A DNA stretch of 64,000 nucleotides from Pelagibius sp. Alg239-R121 (GTDB lineage Bacteria > Pseudomonadota > Alphaproteobacteria > Kiloniellales > Kiloniellaceae). This document shows positions 56,422-64,000 of this stretch, one piece after another; positions within the stretch are counted from its first letter, which is position 1; each line of letters starts with the position of its first letter. The translations under genes were made by a program, and so were the position numbers. Location of the stretch: positions 806,001 through 870,000 of the forward strand of contig NZ_CAMZOF010000001.1 of the NCBI RefSeq assembly GCF_947331435.1. Direction: 5' to 3'. Below the pieces are notes generated by a model that had not been told where the DNA came from, searched no databases, and worked only from the letters and a program-made list of their open reading frames with translations.

Positions 56422-58112
56422 GTCTGATGCGGCGGTCGTGAGTGATGCTTCTGCTTTGAGGTCTTGCCGATTCCGGGATTGAATGAATTTGTCGGATCCA
56501 GCCGGGCGTAAAAGGCAGCCAGTTCCGGCTTGGCCTCGTAGAGATGACCGACATTGTGTTCCGCCGGATACTCTGCGCCGCGTTTGTCCAGCAGAGCGAG
56601 CATCTTCTGCTTGATCAGCTTGGGGTCCACGCCCTTGCGCAGAATGTAATCCTGGTGGAAGACGTGGCAGAAGAAGTGCCCGTAGTAGAGCTTCGCCACC
56701 AGATCCTTCTCGATTTCTTCCGGCAGGGCCTCCAGCCAGTCCCGGTCGTTGCGCCGCAACGCGATGTCGAGGGCCAAAATGTCTTCGACCTCGTCGGCAT
56801 GAACCGCCTGATAGCGCACGGCCGCCCCGGCGGCGGCGAAACGGTGCAGCATCGCCTTACTGGCTTCCTCCGCATCACAAAGAAACCAGTTCTCGGCGCC
56901 CAGAACCTCGGTCAGGATGGCTTCGGTTCGCTGTGCGATGCCGGCACCGACCTTCAGGATCAAGTGGTGTTCGAAGTCTTCGCGAAACACCAGGATTCGT
57001 TTTGGCAGGGCTTCCGGCAGCAGGCCGGCGAAAAACTGCAGAACCCGGTCGAGAAGGTTTTCCGGCAGGAAACTTGCCTTGTTCAGCCAGGCGTCGATCC
57101 GTCCTTTAAGCGTGAAGAACAGTGGCAGGAACGAGGTGCCGAGCCAGTTGATCATCAACAGCGTGTCCTTGCCGTAGACCCGGGCAATGTCGAAGATATC
57201 GCGGTGCAGATACTCGCCGCTGACGGGCAACTCCGGCAGCTCCGAGAGCATCCGGCGGCGCAGGGTCGTGAACCGGGCGGGGATGTCGGTGCCCAGGTAA
57301 TAAACCTTCTCGCCCGTCGCAGCTGGATAGGTATCGAGCCGTACGGCGAAGACGGCGAGTTTGCCTGCGCAGCCTGAGGCTTCATGCAGGCGTGTGGGGT
57401 CGGCGTTGAAGCGCGCGGGGCTATCGACGTTCACGTCCCGCACCCGCGCCTCGTAGGTCCGGTCGGAGGCTTGACCGGCTGTGTCGTTTACGTCGGTTTC
57501 ATCGAAATTTCCGCGCTCGAGCCGTTCGAGAATGTCTTCGGGCGTATCACCCAAATAGATACCGAGATGGTTGACGAGCTCCAGTCTTCCGTCTGAGTGA
57601 AGTTGGGCGTAGAGGGCGAGTTCGGTGTAGGCGGGGCCTCGTTGAACCAACGCGCCGCCGGAGTTGTTGCACACGCCCCCGACCACAGATGCGCCGATGC
57701 AGGAGGACCCGATCACCGAATGAGGTTGCCGGTCGAACGGCTTCAGAAGTTTCTCGAGTTTGTAGAGGGTACCACCCGGATGGCTGACGATCTGGTGACC
57801 ATTCCGGATCACGTGGATCCGGTCGAGCCGCAGGGTGTTGATGATCACGACTTTCCGGTCGTAGCTGCCGTTCGGTGTGGAGCCCTCCGTCAGACCGGTA
57901 TTGGCAGCCTGCATAATCACGATACGGTTGGCGGCCACACAGGCCTGCAGAACTCGCCAGAGCTCCAACAAATTGGAGGGAAAGACAACCGCTTCCGCCT
58001 CGCCGCTCCCGGAACGAAAGCCCTTGCGGTAACGCTCCGATTTATTCGGGTCGCTGTAGACATCGCGCCGGCCGACGATGGCGGAAAGCTCGTCCAGGAA
58101 AGCGTCAGTCAT
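56418..58112 (-). CDS. dld: Quinone-dependent D-lactate dehydrogenase
   Basis: A 564-residue FAD protein of the Dld family, which oxidises D-lactate to pyruvate and feeds electrons to quinone at the inner membrane. The FAD-binding PCMH domain (about 35-230) shows NTGLTEGSTPNG, GSSCIGASVVGGVCNNSGGALVQRGPA in parts and the C-terminal Dld-specific membrane-binding domain follows. Length is close to E. coli Dld (571). It begins ten bases after the DctQM stop, so it is the last gene of the dctP-dctQM-dld operon. Confidence 0.95.
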   Translation of the reverse strand: MTDAFLDELSAIVGRRDVYSDPNKSERYRKGFRSGSGEAEAVVFPSNLLELWRVLQACVAANRIVIMQAANTGLTEGSTPNGSYDRKVVIINTLRLDRIHVIRNGHQIVSHPGGTLYKLEKLLKPFDRQPHSVIGSSCIGASVVGGVCNNSGGALVQRGPAYTELALYAQLHSDGRLELVNHLGIYLGDTPEDILERLERGNFDETDVNDTAGQASDRTYEARVRDVNVDSPARFNADPTRLHEASGCAGKLAVFAVRLDTYPAATGEKVYYLGTDIPARFTTLRRRMLSELPELPVSGEYLHRDIFDIARVYGKDTLLMINWLGTSFLPLFFTLKGRIDAWLNKASFLPENLLDRVLQFFAGLLPEALPKRILVFREDFEHHLILKVGAGIAQRTEAILTEVLGAENWFLCDAEEASKAMLHRFAAAGAAVRYQAVHADEVEDILALDIALRRNDRDWLEALPEEIEKDLVAKLYYGHFFCHVFHQDYILRKGVDPKLIKQKMLALLDKRGAEYPAEHNVGHLYEAKPELAAFYARLDPTNSFNPGIGKTSKQKHHSRPPHQT

Positions 58113-58122
58113 GGTTCCGGCC

Positions 58123-60192
58123 TCAGTTGAAAGCGACAGAGGGCAACCAGGTCGCTAGCTCCGGGAACCCGAAGACCAGCGCCAGACCGGTCAGCTGCAA
58201 CAGAACGAAGGGCACGACCCCCTTGTAGATGTCGGTGAGTTTGACCTCTGGTGGACAGACGCCCTTCAGATAGAACAGCGCGAAGCCGACGGGCGGTGTC
58301 AGAAACGAGGTCTGCAGCGTGACTGCCACCAGGATCACGAACCATACCAGCGCGGGTTCGTCGATAGCGTCGAAGCCGGGAATGTCCAGACCGAGCGCGT
58401 TGACGATCGGCCGCATCAGCGGCAGGACGATCAGCGTGATCTCGATCCAGTCGAGCACGAAACCGAGCAGGAACACGATGAAGAGAATGAAGAGCACCGT
58501 GCCTTCCGGGCCGAAGCCGGTCGACTGAATCATGCTCTCGATCAGTTCGTCGCCGCCGAGCTCGCGCAGCACGTAGGAAAAGACCGTGGCGCCGATGAAG
58601 ATGGCAAAGATATAGGCGGTGGTGTTGAAGGTGGAGATGCAAACGCTCGCCAGCTTCTTCAGGGTCAGCTTTCGGTAGGCGACCGCGAGCAGAGTGGCGC
58701 CGATCGCGCCCACGCCCGAGGCTTCGGTCGGTGTCGTGATGCCGGCGAAGATGGAGCCTAATACAGCGAGGATCAGGAGTACAGGCGGCAGCACCGCGAC
58801 CATGACTTCCTTAAAGGCCTGCCAGTCGGGTGCTTTGGCGTCCGCGGGCACCGGTGCAGAGGAGGGGCTCACGAAACCGATCAACAGGATGTAGAGCAGG
58901 TAGAGTCCGCCGATCACCAGACCCGGGAAGAGCGCGGCCATGAAGAGGTCGCCGACCGACAGTGCCATTTGGTCCGCCATGATGACCAGCATGATGGAGG
59001 GCGGAATCAGAATGCCCAGTGTGCCCGAGGCTGCGATGGTCCCGGTGGCCAGCGGCTTGGAGTAACCTTGATTGACCATGGCCGGCAGGGACAGGACGCC
59101 GAGCAGCACGACCGACGCGCCGATGATGCCGGTCGAGGCAGCCAGGATGATGCCGATTGCGGTGACCGTGATGGCAAGCCCGCCACGCACGGTCCCGAAG
59201 AGCCGCTGCATGGAAGTCATCAGGCGTTCGGCGACGCCGCTTTCGTCCAGCATCAACCCCATGAAAATGAACATCGGCAGTGCGACCAGCACGGCGTTCG
59301 ACATGGTGGCATAGACCCGATTGACCGTGGCACCCAGCGTCAGGTAGTCGAGGCCGGTGAGTGTTTCCTCCAGTCCTGTCCAGTTCATCAGGCCGTTGTC
59401 GAAGAGAAAGGCGACGCCGCAGTAGAGTACACCGACGCCCGCCAGGACCCAGGCCACCGGGAAGCCGGTGAAGAGTAACCCGATGAAGGTCATGAACATC
59501 GCGACGACCAGCTTTTCCTCAGTCGTCTCGACCAGTAGGCCCAGCATGAAGGCGGTAGCGGCGAAGCTCACGATGACGAAAAGGATCCGGCCCCAGCCGG
59601 CCCCAGTCTGCGGCCCCTTGGCCGTCAGCAGCGCATGGCCGGCATGGATCAGGCGGGCGGCCGCGGCGAGAGCCAGCAGCACGAAGCTGATCGGGATAAC
59701 CGCCTTGAAGGCCCAGCGTCCGGGCAGTCCGGTCGGGCTGTCGGAGCGTTCGTTGACCCGGAAGGATTCGTAGAAGTAGTCGTAACCCTGATCGATCATC
59801 AGGTAGATGAAAGGCGCCAGCAGCAGGATGATACCCAGGATTTCGATGAGGCGCTTGACGTTGTCGCGCAGGCCCATGTGTAAAATGTCGACGCGCACGT
59901 GGCTGTCCTTCACCATGGCGTAGCTCAAGCCGACCATGGTGCCCAGGCCGTAGAAGTGCCACTGGATCTCGTCCAGCTTCGGATAGTTCTCGTTGAACAG
60001 ATAGCGCAAGGAAACCTGGGCGATGATGGCGAGGATCAGAGCAACGTTGGCCCACATCACCACATGGCCGACCGTGGTTACAAAGCGGTCGAGCATGACC
60101 GCTATCGTCTGACGGTCTTGATCTTCATGCTCCAGGATCCGCTCGAAGACCTCGACCGGATCGGGCTGGTTCTGCTCGCTGTTGATGGTCAT
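58123..60192 (-). CDS. dctQM: TRAP transporter permease, fused small and large subunits (DctQM)
   Basis: A 689-residue membrane protein. Residues about 30-200 form a DctQ-like part with four membrane segments (SLRYLFNENYPKLDEIQWHFYGLG in pieces); residues about 240-680 form the DctM-like large subunit with about twelve segments and GFPVAWVLAGVGVLY, GILIPPSIMLVI and TPTEASGVGAIGA as typical parts. It imports substrate with sodium together with the periplasmic DctP. The upstream gene is that DctP, 278 bases away across a folded region; downstream is dld. Confidence 0.95.
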   Translation of the reverse strand: MTINSEQNQPDPVEVFERILEHEDQDRQTIAVMLDRFVTTVGHVVMWANVALILAIIAQVSLRYLFNENYPKLDEIQWHFYGLGTMVGLSYAMVKDSHVRVDILHMGLRDNVKRLIEILGIILLLAPFIYLMIDQGYDYFYESFRVNERSDSPTGLPGRWAFKAVIPISFVLLALAAAARLIHAGHALLTAKGPQTGAGWGRILFVIVSFAATAFMLGLLVETTEEKLVVAMFMTFIGLLFTGFPVAWVLAGVGVLYCGVAFLFDNGLMNWTGLEETLTGLDYLTLGATVNRVYATMSNAVLVALPMFIFMGLMLDESGVAERLMTSMQRLFGTVRGGLAITVTAIGIILAASTGIIGASVVLLGVLSLPAMVNQGYSKPLATGTIAASGTLGILIPPSIMLVIMADQMALSVGDLFMAALFPGLVIGGLYLLYILLIGFVSPSSAPVPADAKAPDWQAFKEVMVAVLPPVLLILAVLGSIFAGITTPTEASGVGAIGATLLAVAYRKLTLKKLASVCISTFNTTAYIFAIFIGATVFSYVLRELGGDELIESMIQSTGFGPEGTVLFILFIVFLLGFVLDWIEITLIVLPLMRPIVNALGLDIPGFDAIDEPALVWFVILVAVTLQTSFLTPPVGFALFYLKGVCPPEVKLTDIYKGVVPFVLLQLTGLALVFGFPELATWLPSVAFN

Positions 60193-60227
60193 GTCAGGCG
60201 CCTCTTCCCTGGTGCGGCTTGCGTTGT

Positions 60228-60299
60228 CTCGAAATGGACTGCCTCAAGATTTGCGTTCGAAACCAGCAGCAGGCTGATCGAGAGGCAGTCCATTTCGAG
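60228..60299. repeat. Perfect 18-base inverted repeat between dctP and dctQM
   Basis: Arms 60228-60245 (CTCGAAATGGACTGCCTC) and 60282-60299 (its exact reverse complement) with a 36-base spacer. Bases 60250-60257 in the spacer (TTTGCGTT) can also pair with AACGCAAA at 60308-60315, forming a pseudoknot-like arrangement. Confidence 0.8.
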
Positions 60300-60324
60300 C
60301 CGAGCGAAACGCAAACTGCTCCGT

Positions 60325-60356
60325 AAAACGCCCATTCAATCGCTCGGGGGCGTTTT
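60325..60356 (-). terminator. Hairpin with U-run arm between dctP and dctQM
   Basis: Nine-base arms AAAACGCCC (60325-60333) and GGGCGTTTT (60348-60356) with a 14-base loop. On the minus transcript the stem ends in GGGCGTTTT, so it may terminate a fraction of dctP transcripts. Further small hairpins, such as CCACCG/CGGTGG at about 60391-60408, lie nearer dctP. Confidence 0.5.
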
Positions 60357-60470
60357 CTTGCAGTGACAGCACCTTGTGGTGCGTTTCGTGATCCACCGTT
60401 GGTCGGTGGTTTTGCCGGCAGGTTTGCCGGGCAGGCGGTCCGAAGACCACCTGCTTGTTTCGGCGTGGTT

Positions 60471-61526
60471 TTAGCTGCGCGGTAGGAAGGCGTTCTTCTT
60501 CCAGAGTGCGTAGCCTTCGCGGAAGCCGTTCATGTCATCGAGCACCTTCTTGAAAAAGGCGTTGTTGGCGGCCTCTTCGGCGGCAACCTCGTTCCAGGTC
60601 TTGCGGTAGAGAGCGAGCATCTCGTCCGACCATTGCTTCATCTCGACGCCGTGCTTTTCGACATTCTCGATCAGGGCGGCGTGCTGGATAGCCTCGCCCT
60701 CGGCGAAGCTGTCGGCCATGGAGGCCTTGCAGGCGTTCTCCGTAATCGCCTTGTGCTGGTCGGACATCCCGTTCCAGACGTCTTTGTTCAGCAGCAGTTC
60801 GAACACCGTCGCCTGCTGATGCCAGCCGGGGAAGTAATTAAACTTTACCAGTTTGTGAAAGCCGAGCCGGGAGTCGATGGCGGGCATGGAAAATTCGGTC
60901 GCATCGATCGCGCCCTTTTCCAATGCCGGGAAGATCTCGCCGCCGGGAAGCAGCGAAGTGGCGACGCCCAGCTTCTGCATCACCTTGCCGCCGAGGCCGA
61001 AGAAACGCATCTTAAGGCCGTCCAGATCCTCCGCGGATGAGATCTCCTTGGCAAACCAGCCTGAGGTCTCGGGTGCGATGATGGCACAAGGCAGGACCTT
61101 CACGTTGAAGCCGGTCTGGTCATACATTTCCTGATAAAGCGTCAGGCCGTTCCCGTAGTACATCCAGGCCATGTATTCACCGGCTTCCGGTCCGAAAGGA
61201 ACTGCGGAAAACAGCGGTGATGCTGGGATTTTGCCTGCCCAGTAGCCTGCTGTAGCATAACCGGAATTGATTTTCCCAGACGATACGGATTCGAGAATCT
61301 CGAAGGGCGGCACCAGTTTGTGCGGCTCGTAGACCTTCATCTTCAGACTGCCGCCGGACATCAGTTTGAGCTGTTCGGCCACGCGCGGAATCGGCGAACC
61401 GAGTCCGGGCAGCGAAGTCGAGAAGGCAATCGGGGTTTTGAGCAGCAGCTTGTCGGCGGAGTGTGCCGCGGGTGCGGCGGTGGTTACCGCGGCAGCGACC
61501 GCAAGGCTGATGAGAGCTTTTTTCAC
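60471..61526 (-). CDS. dctP: TRAP transporter substrate-binding protein DctP (TakP-like)
   Basis: A 351-residue periplasmic solute-binding protein. Residues 1-23 are a signal peptide (ALISLAVAAAVTTAAPAAHS-A). LDGLKMRFFGLGGKVMQKLGVATSLLPGGEIFPALEKGAIDATEFS in parts and KLVKFNYFPGWHQ are characteristic of the TakP group that binds 2-oxoacids or lactate with a cation. The GTG start at 61526 follows GGAGG exactly. Divergent from the GntR/FCD regulator and first of the operon with dctQM and dld, which points to lactate. Confidence 0.93.
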   Translation of the reverse strand: MKKALISLAVAAAVTTAAPAAHSADKLLLKTPIAFSTSLPGLGSPIPRVAEQLKLMSGGSLKMKVYEPHKLVPPFEILESVSSGKINSGYATAGYWAGKIPASPLFSAVPFGPEAGEYMAWMYYGNGLTLYQEMYDQTGFNVKVLPCAIIAPETSGWFAKEISSAEDLDGLKMRFFGLGGKVMQKLGVATSLLPGGEIFPALEKGAIDATEFSMPAIDSRLGFHKLVKFNYFPGWHQQATVFELLLNKDVWNGMSDQHKAITENACKASMADSFAEGEAIQHAALIENVEKHGVEMKQWSDEMLALYRKTWNEVAAEEAANNAFFKKVLDDMNGFREGYALWKKNAFLPRS

Positions 61527-61872
61527 GTGTTCCTCCACAATGATTTGGGCTGGTCTCGGCCGGTGGCGATCGCAGCCGGGCAAAGCAATTTTTCTAAATC
61601 ACTTGGTGTGGTAAATATAATTGACCAATTTAGAAGTCAATAAATTTCTTTACCAATTGAGAGGATGAATCCGGAGGAATCGATAGATTCTTGCGTAACT
61701 TCTGCAAAACCAAGTCGAAATCAGACTTGTTTTAGACGCAGGAACATAACTTGATAACAGTAGGTTAAGCTTATCTGCTCAGAACCTTCTGAATTGAGAT
61801 GCTTGATGCGTGAGATTGGATAAAATAAATTACCTCTTATGATTCTAATCTTGAGAAGGCAGGCGTGATTCC
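61527..61872. promoter_or_regulatory. Divergent promoter region with repeated ACCAATT sites
   Basis: An A+T-rich 346-base gap. ACCAATT occurs at 61624-61630 and 61652-61658 (28 bases apart, the same helix face is not guaranteed), and TTGGT at 61603-61607 lies in the opposite orientation. These resemble half sites of PdhR/LldR-type operators (TTGGTNNNACCAA), though no perfect full operator is present. This is the likely control region of dctP and the regulator. Confidence 0.45.
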
Positions 61873-62667
61873 ATGCAGGATGCAGCGAAATATCTGTTCG
61901 AGCCCATTGATCACGGCTCGGTCGCGGATGCCGTGGTCGAACAGATCGAAACGCTGATCGTGGCGGGGGTTTTGAAGGAGGGGAGCAGGCTTCCTTCCGA
62001 GCGGGAGATGGCCGAGTTGTTCGACGTGTCCCGGCCCAAGCTGCGCGAGGCCTTAAAACGTCTGGAGGACCAGGATCTTCTGCAGGTCCGCCACGGTGAA
62101 GGTTCGGTGATCGCACCGCTGATCGGGAAGGCTCTTAGTCCGGCGCTGATGGATCTCTATGCCCGCCATCCCGTAGCCTTCTTCGACTATCTCGAATATC
62201 GCCGGGAACAGGAAAGCTTTGCTGCACGGCTGGCTGCGGAGCGTGCGACACCGGCCGACAAGGAAATACTCTCGCGCATCATGGCCGATATGGTTGCGGC
62301 GCATGAAGCCGACGACAGCAAGGCAGCTCAGCGGGCCGACATCAACCTGCACTCCGCCATCGTGGACGCCAGTCACAATTCGACGCTGATCCATATGATG
62401 GGATCGGTCTATGATCTGACAAAGCGCGGCGTGTTCTACAACAGGGATTTCCTGCGTGCCGTCGACAGTACCGGCGAAGCGCTCCTTTCCCAACACCTGG
62501 CGATCGGTGAGGCGATCCTCAAGGGCGATCCCCAGGCGGCCGACACCGCCGCGCGCGCGCACATCGATTTCGTCGAGCAGTCGTTCCGGGTCGGCCAGGA
62601 GAAAAGTAAGCGCGAGATAATCGCGAAAAAGCGCCGGATCCTGTCCGAGCCGAAAAGCAGTCGCTGA
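61873..62667 (+). CDS. GntR/FCD transcriptional regulator (LldR/PdhR-like)
   Basis: A 264-residue FadR-subfamily regulator. The winged helix (about 18-80) shows VEQIETLIVAGVLKEGSRLPSEREMAELFDVSRPKLREALKRLE in pieces; the FCD domain has candidate metal-binding residues in DINLHSAIVDASHN, SQHLAIGEAI and ARAHIDFV. LldR and PdhR of this group respond to lactate or pyruvate. Its position divergent from dctP-dctQM-dld supports control of that operon. Its own start has only a distant GAAGG. Confidence 0.9.
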   Translation: MQDAAKYLFEPIDHGSVADAVVEQIETLIVAGVLKEGSRLPSEREMAELFDVSRPKLREALKRLEDQDLLQVRHGEGSVIAPLIGKALSPALMDLYARHPVAFFDYLEYRREQESFAARLAAERATPADKEILSRIMADMVAAHEADDSKAAQRADINLHSAIVDASHNSTLIHMMGSVYDLTKRGVFYNRDFLRAVDSTGEALLSQHLAIGEAILKGDPQAADTAARAHIDFVEQSFRVGQEKSKREIIAKKRRILSEPKSSR

Positions 62668-62701
62668 AGCAAGAGCCGGTTCCCGAAACTGAAAAACCCG
62701 T

Positions 62702-64000
62702 TCACGTCCTCGAGGTGATCACCTCGAGAAAGGCATCGCCGTAGCGTTCCAGCTTCGCCTGGCCCACGCCGGAAAGTCCTGCGAAGTCCGACAGGTTTGC
62801 CGGCTGCTGAAGGACCATGGCGACCAGTTGTTTGTCCTGGAAGATCACGTAGGGCGGCACGCCCTGCGCCTTGGCAAGCTCCATGCGCTTGGCACGCAAT
62901 GCCTGGAATAACGCATCTTGTTCCGGATCGCCGAAATCGATCGGACCTTTGCTTTTGCCGCCTCGTCGGCCGCCGCCTGCGCCGCGCTTGCCTGTGGGGT
63001 CGCGGCGCAGTTCGATGCGCCGGTCGCCACGTAATACATCGCGGCAGTCGCTACCCAGGCGCAGCCCACCGTAGCCTTCCATGTCGACAACCAGCAGGCC
63101 GAGCGAGACAAGCTGTCGAATCACCGAGCGCCATTCGTCGCGCGATACATCCTTGCCGATGCCGTAGGTACTCAGGTCATCGTGGCGGAACTTGCGGATT
63201 CTTTCGGTATCGCCGCCGAGCAGGACGTCGATGATGTGCGCAGCCCCGAACATCTGTCCCGTGCGATAAACACAAGATAGTGCTTTTTGGGTAATTTCCG
63301 TGCCATCGAAGCTGCTGACCGGTTCCAGACAGGTATCGCAGTTTCCGCAAGCCGGGATGTCGCTTTCGCCAAAGTACTCCAGCAACACCTGGCGACGGCA
63401 GCGCGTGGTCTCACAAAAGCCAAGTAAGGCATCCAGCTTGCGGCTTTCGATGCGTTTTTGTGCTTCTGAAGCTTCGGAGGTTTCCGCCATTTGACGCAGT
63501 TTGGCGACATCCTGAAGGCCGTAGACCATCCAGGCTTCCGAGGGCAAACCGTCCCGTCCGGCGCGGCCGGTTTCCTGATAATAGGCCTCCAGGCTTTTCG
63601 GCAGATCCAAGTGGACCACGAAGCGGACATCAGGTTTGTCGATCCCCATTCCAAACGCGATGGTCGCCACCATGATGATGTCTTCTTCCTTGATGAAGCG
63701 GTCCTGGTTGGCGGCACGAACACTTGAATCCAAACCGGCGTGATAGGGGAGTGCGCGAAAGCCTTCGTCTGAGAGTTTAGCTGCGGTTTCGTTCACCTTG
63801 TTGCGCGAAAGACAATAGACAATACCTGCCTGGCCCTTGCGGTCCGCGAGAAAGCGCAGCAGTTGGTTGCGCGGGGCGGTCTTTGGCTGAACCGAATAGC
63901 GGATGTTCGGGCGATCGAAGCCGGCAACGAAGGCACGGCCCTGTCCCAGCTCCAAGCGTTCCAGGATGTCGCGTCGGGTTGGCCCGTCTGCCGTTGCCGT
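62702..64000 (-). CDS. recQ: ATP-dependent DNA helicase RecQ, C-terminal part (5' end outside window)
   Basis: The frame is open to the right edge, so about 432 C-terminal residues are present, beginning within [14 protein letters not shown] of helicase domain 1. Helicase domain 2 has [18 protein letters not shown] (motif VI). The zinc-binding RQC region shows [11 protein letters not shown] and CGNCDTC, then a winged helix, then a C-terminal HRDC domain ([33 protein letters not shown] in parts). RecQ unwinds recombination and repair intermediates. Its 3' end lies 34 bases from the gntR stop and overlaps a 20-base palindrome. Confidence 0.96.
   Translation of the reverse strand, partial: TATADGPTRRDILERLELGQGRAFVAGFDRPNIRYSVQPKTAPRNQLLRFLADRKGQAGIVYCLSRNKVNETAAKLSDEGFRALPYHAGLDSSVRAANQDRFIKEEDIIMVATIAFGMGIDKPDVRFVVHLDLPKSLEAYYQETGRAGRDGLPSEAWMVYGLQDVAKLRQMAETSEASEAQKRIESRKLDALLGFCETTRCRRQVLLEYFGESDIPACGNCDTCLEPVSSFDGTEITQKALSCVYRTGQMFGAAHIIDVLLGGDTERIRKFRHDDLSTYGIGKDVSRDEWRSVIRQLVSLGLLVVDMEGYGGLRLGSDCRDVLRGDRRIELRRDPTGKRGAGGGRRGGKSKGPIDFGDPEQDALFQALRAKRMELAKAQGVPPYVIFQDKQLVAMVLQQPANLSDFAGLSGVGQAKLERYGDAFLEVITSRT
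62709..62728. repeat. Perfect 20-base palindrome at the end of recQ
   Basis: CTCGAGGTGATCACCTCGAG is fully self-complementary without a loop and lies over the last codons of recQ, just before the stop. It is in the short gap between converging genes and may act as a bidirectional 3'-end structure. No T-tract follows. Confidence 0.6.

Noticed and set aside
56544-57377. 277-codon plus-strand frame in dld
   Set aside because: Antisense shadow; dld is intact with normal length.

Overview
The window is a gene-dense, GC-rich bacterial chromosome segment with core housekeeping genes and no phage, transposase or CRISPR. Several features point to a marine, motile, oligotrophic alphaproteobacterium of the Rhodospirillales/Kiloniellales kind: a 1,600-residue NAD-glutamate dehydrogenase, the hemC-hemD-hemX-hemY order divergent from tsaD-gpsA, a UMF1-type transporter, an SDHAF4 homologue, three alphaproteobacterial-type PAS_5 proteins, a TRAP transporter, a bacterial voltage-gated sodium channel and a DddP-like M24 protein. 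The taxon is inferred from gene content only.

Layout. 1-3.2 kb: end of a PEP-mutase-family lyase, a DddP-like DMSP-lyase candidate, two PAS_5 proteins. 3.8-9.5 kb: NAD-GDH, YbjQ-like and MazG-like proteins. 9.6-12.4 kb: UMF1 transporter, a small basic protein, a LysR regulator. 12.4-21.6 kb, all leftward: rsmB-rpe-heparinase II/III-family protein, then a polyprenyl-phosphate sugar transferase and a CapD/FlaA1-type dehydratase (surface glycan), then purH. 21.8-26 kb: htpX, SDHAF4-like, chorismate mutase, EamA exporter divergent from a MocR regulator. 26-29.6 kb: an AT-rich patch with a PEP-CTERM secreted protein, then acs and an EVE-domain protein. 29.9-34.3 kb: MFS transporter, YciI-like, gpsA, a 2OG-Fe(II) oxygenase and tsaD. 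34.5-39.8 kb: heme cluster hemC, hemD, a HemX/mitofilin-like protein with an N-terminal helix-turn-helix-like domain, and hemY. 39.9-44 kb: tRNA-Thr(CGT), NavBac-type channel, third PAS_5 protein, small membrane protein plus RCK potassium channel. 44-50.5 kb: orphan protein, ankyrin/peptidoglycan-binding lipid-independent exported protein, alpha/beta hydrolase, pepN, two small proteins. 50.8-56.4 kb: large chemoreceptor, two divergent 2OG-Fe(II) oxygenases, a YcaD-like MFS transporter. 56.4-62.7 kb: D-lactate dehydrogenase, fused DctQM permease and TakP-like DctP operon, divergent from an LldR-like GntR/FCD regulator. The window ends inside recQ.

How genes work together. The dctP-dctQM-dld operon with its divergent regulator reads as a lactate/2-oxoacid uptake and oxidation unit, with a strongly folded intercistronic region that could set more DctP than permease. 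tsaD, gpsA, yciI and EVE form a familiar alphaproteobacterial neighbourhood into which an oxygenase and a transporter have been inserted. The clearest unexplained signal is a short intergenic element found at least five times between 23 and 36.3 kb: conserved flanks (GATTCAC on one side, GAYCG on the other) around a hairpin whose stem sequence differs between copies but remains self-complementary.
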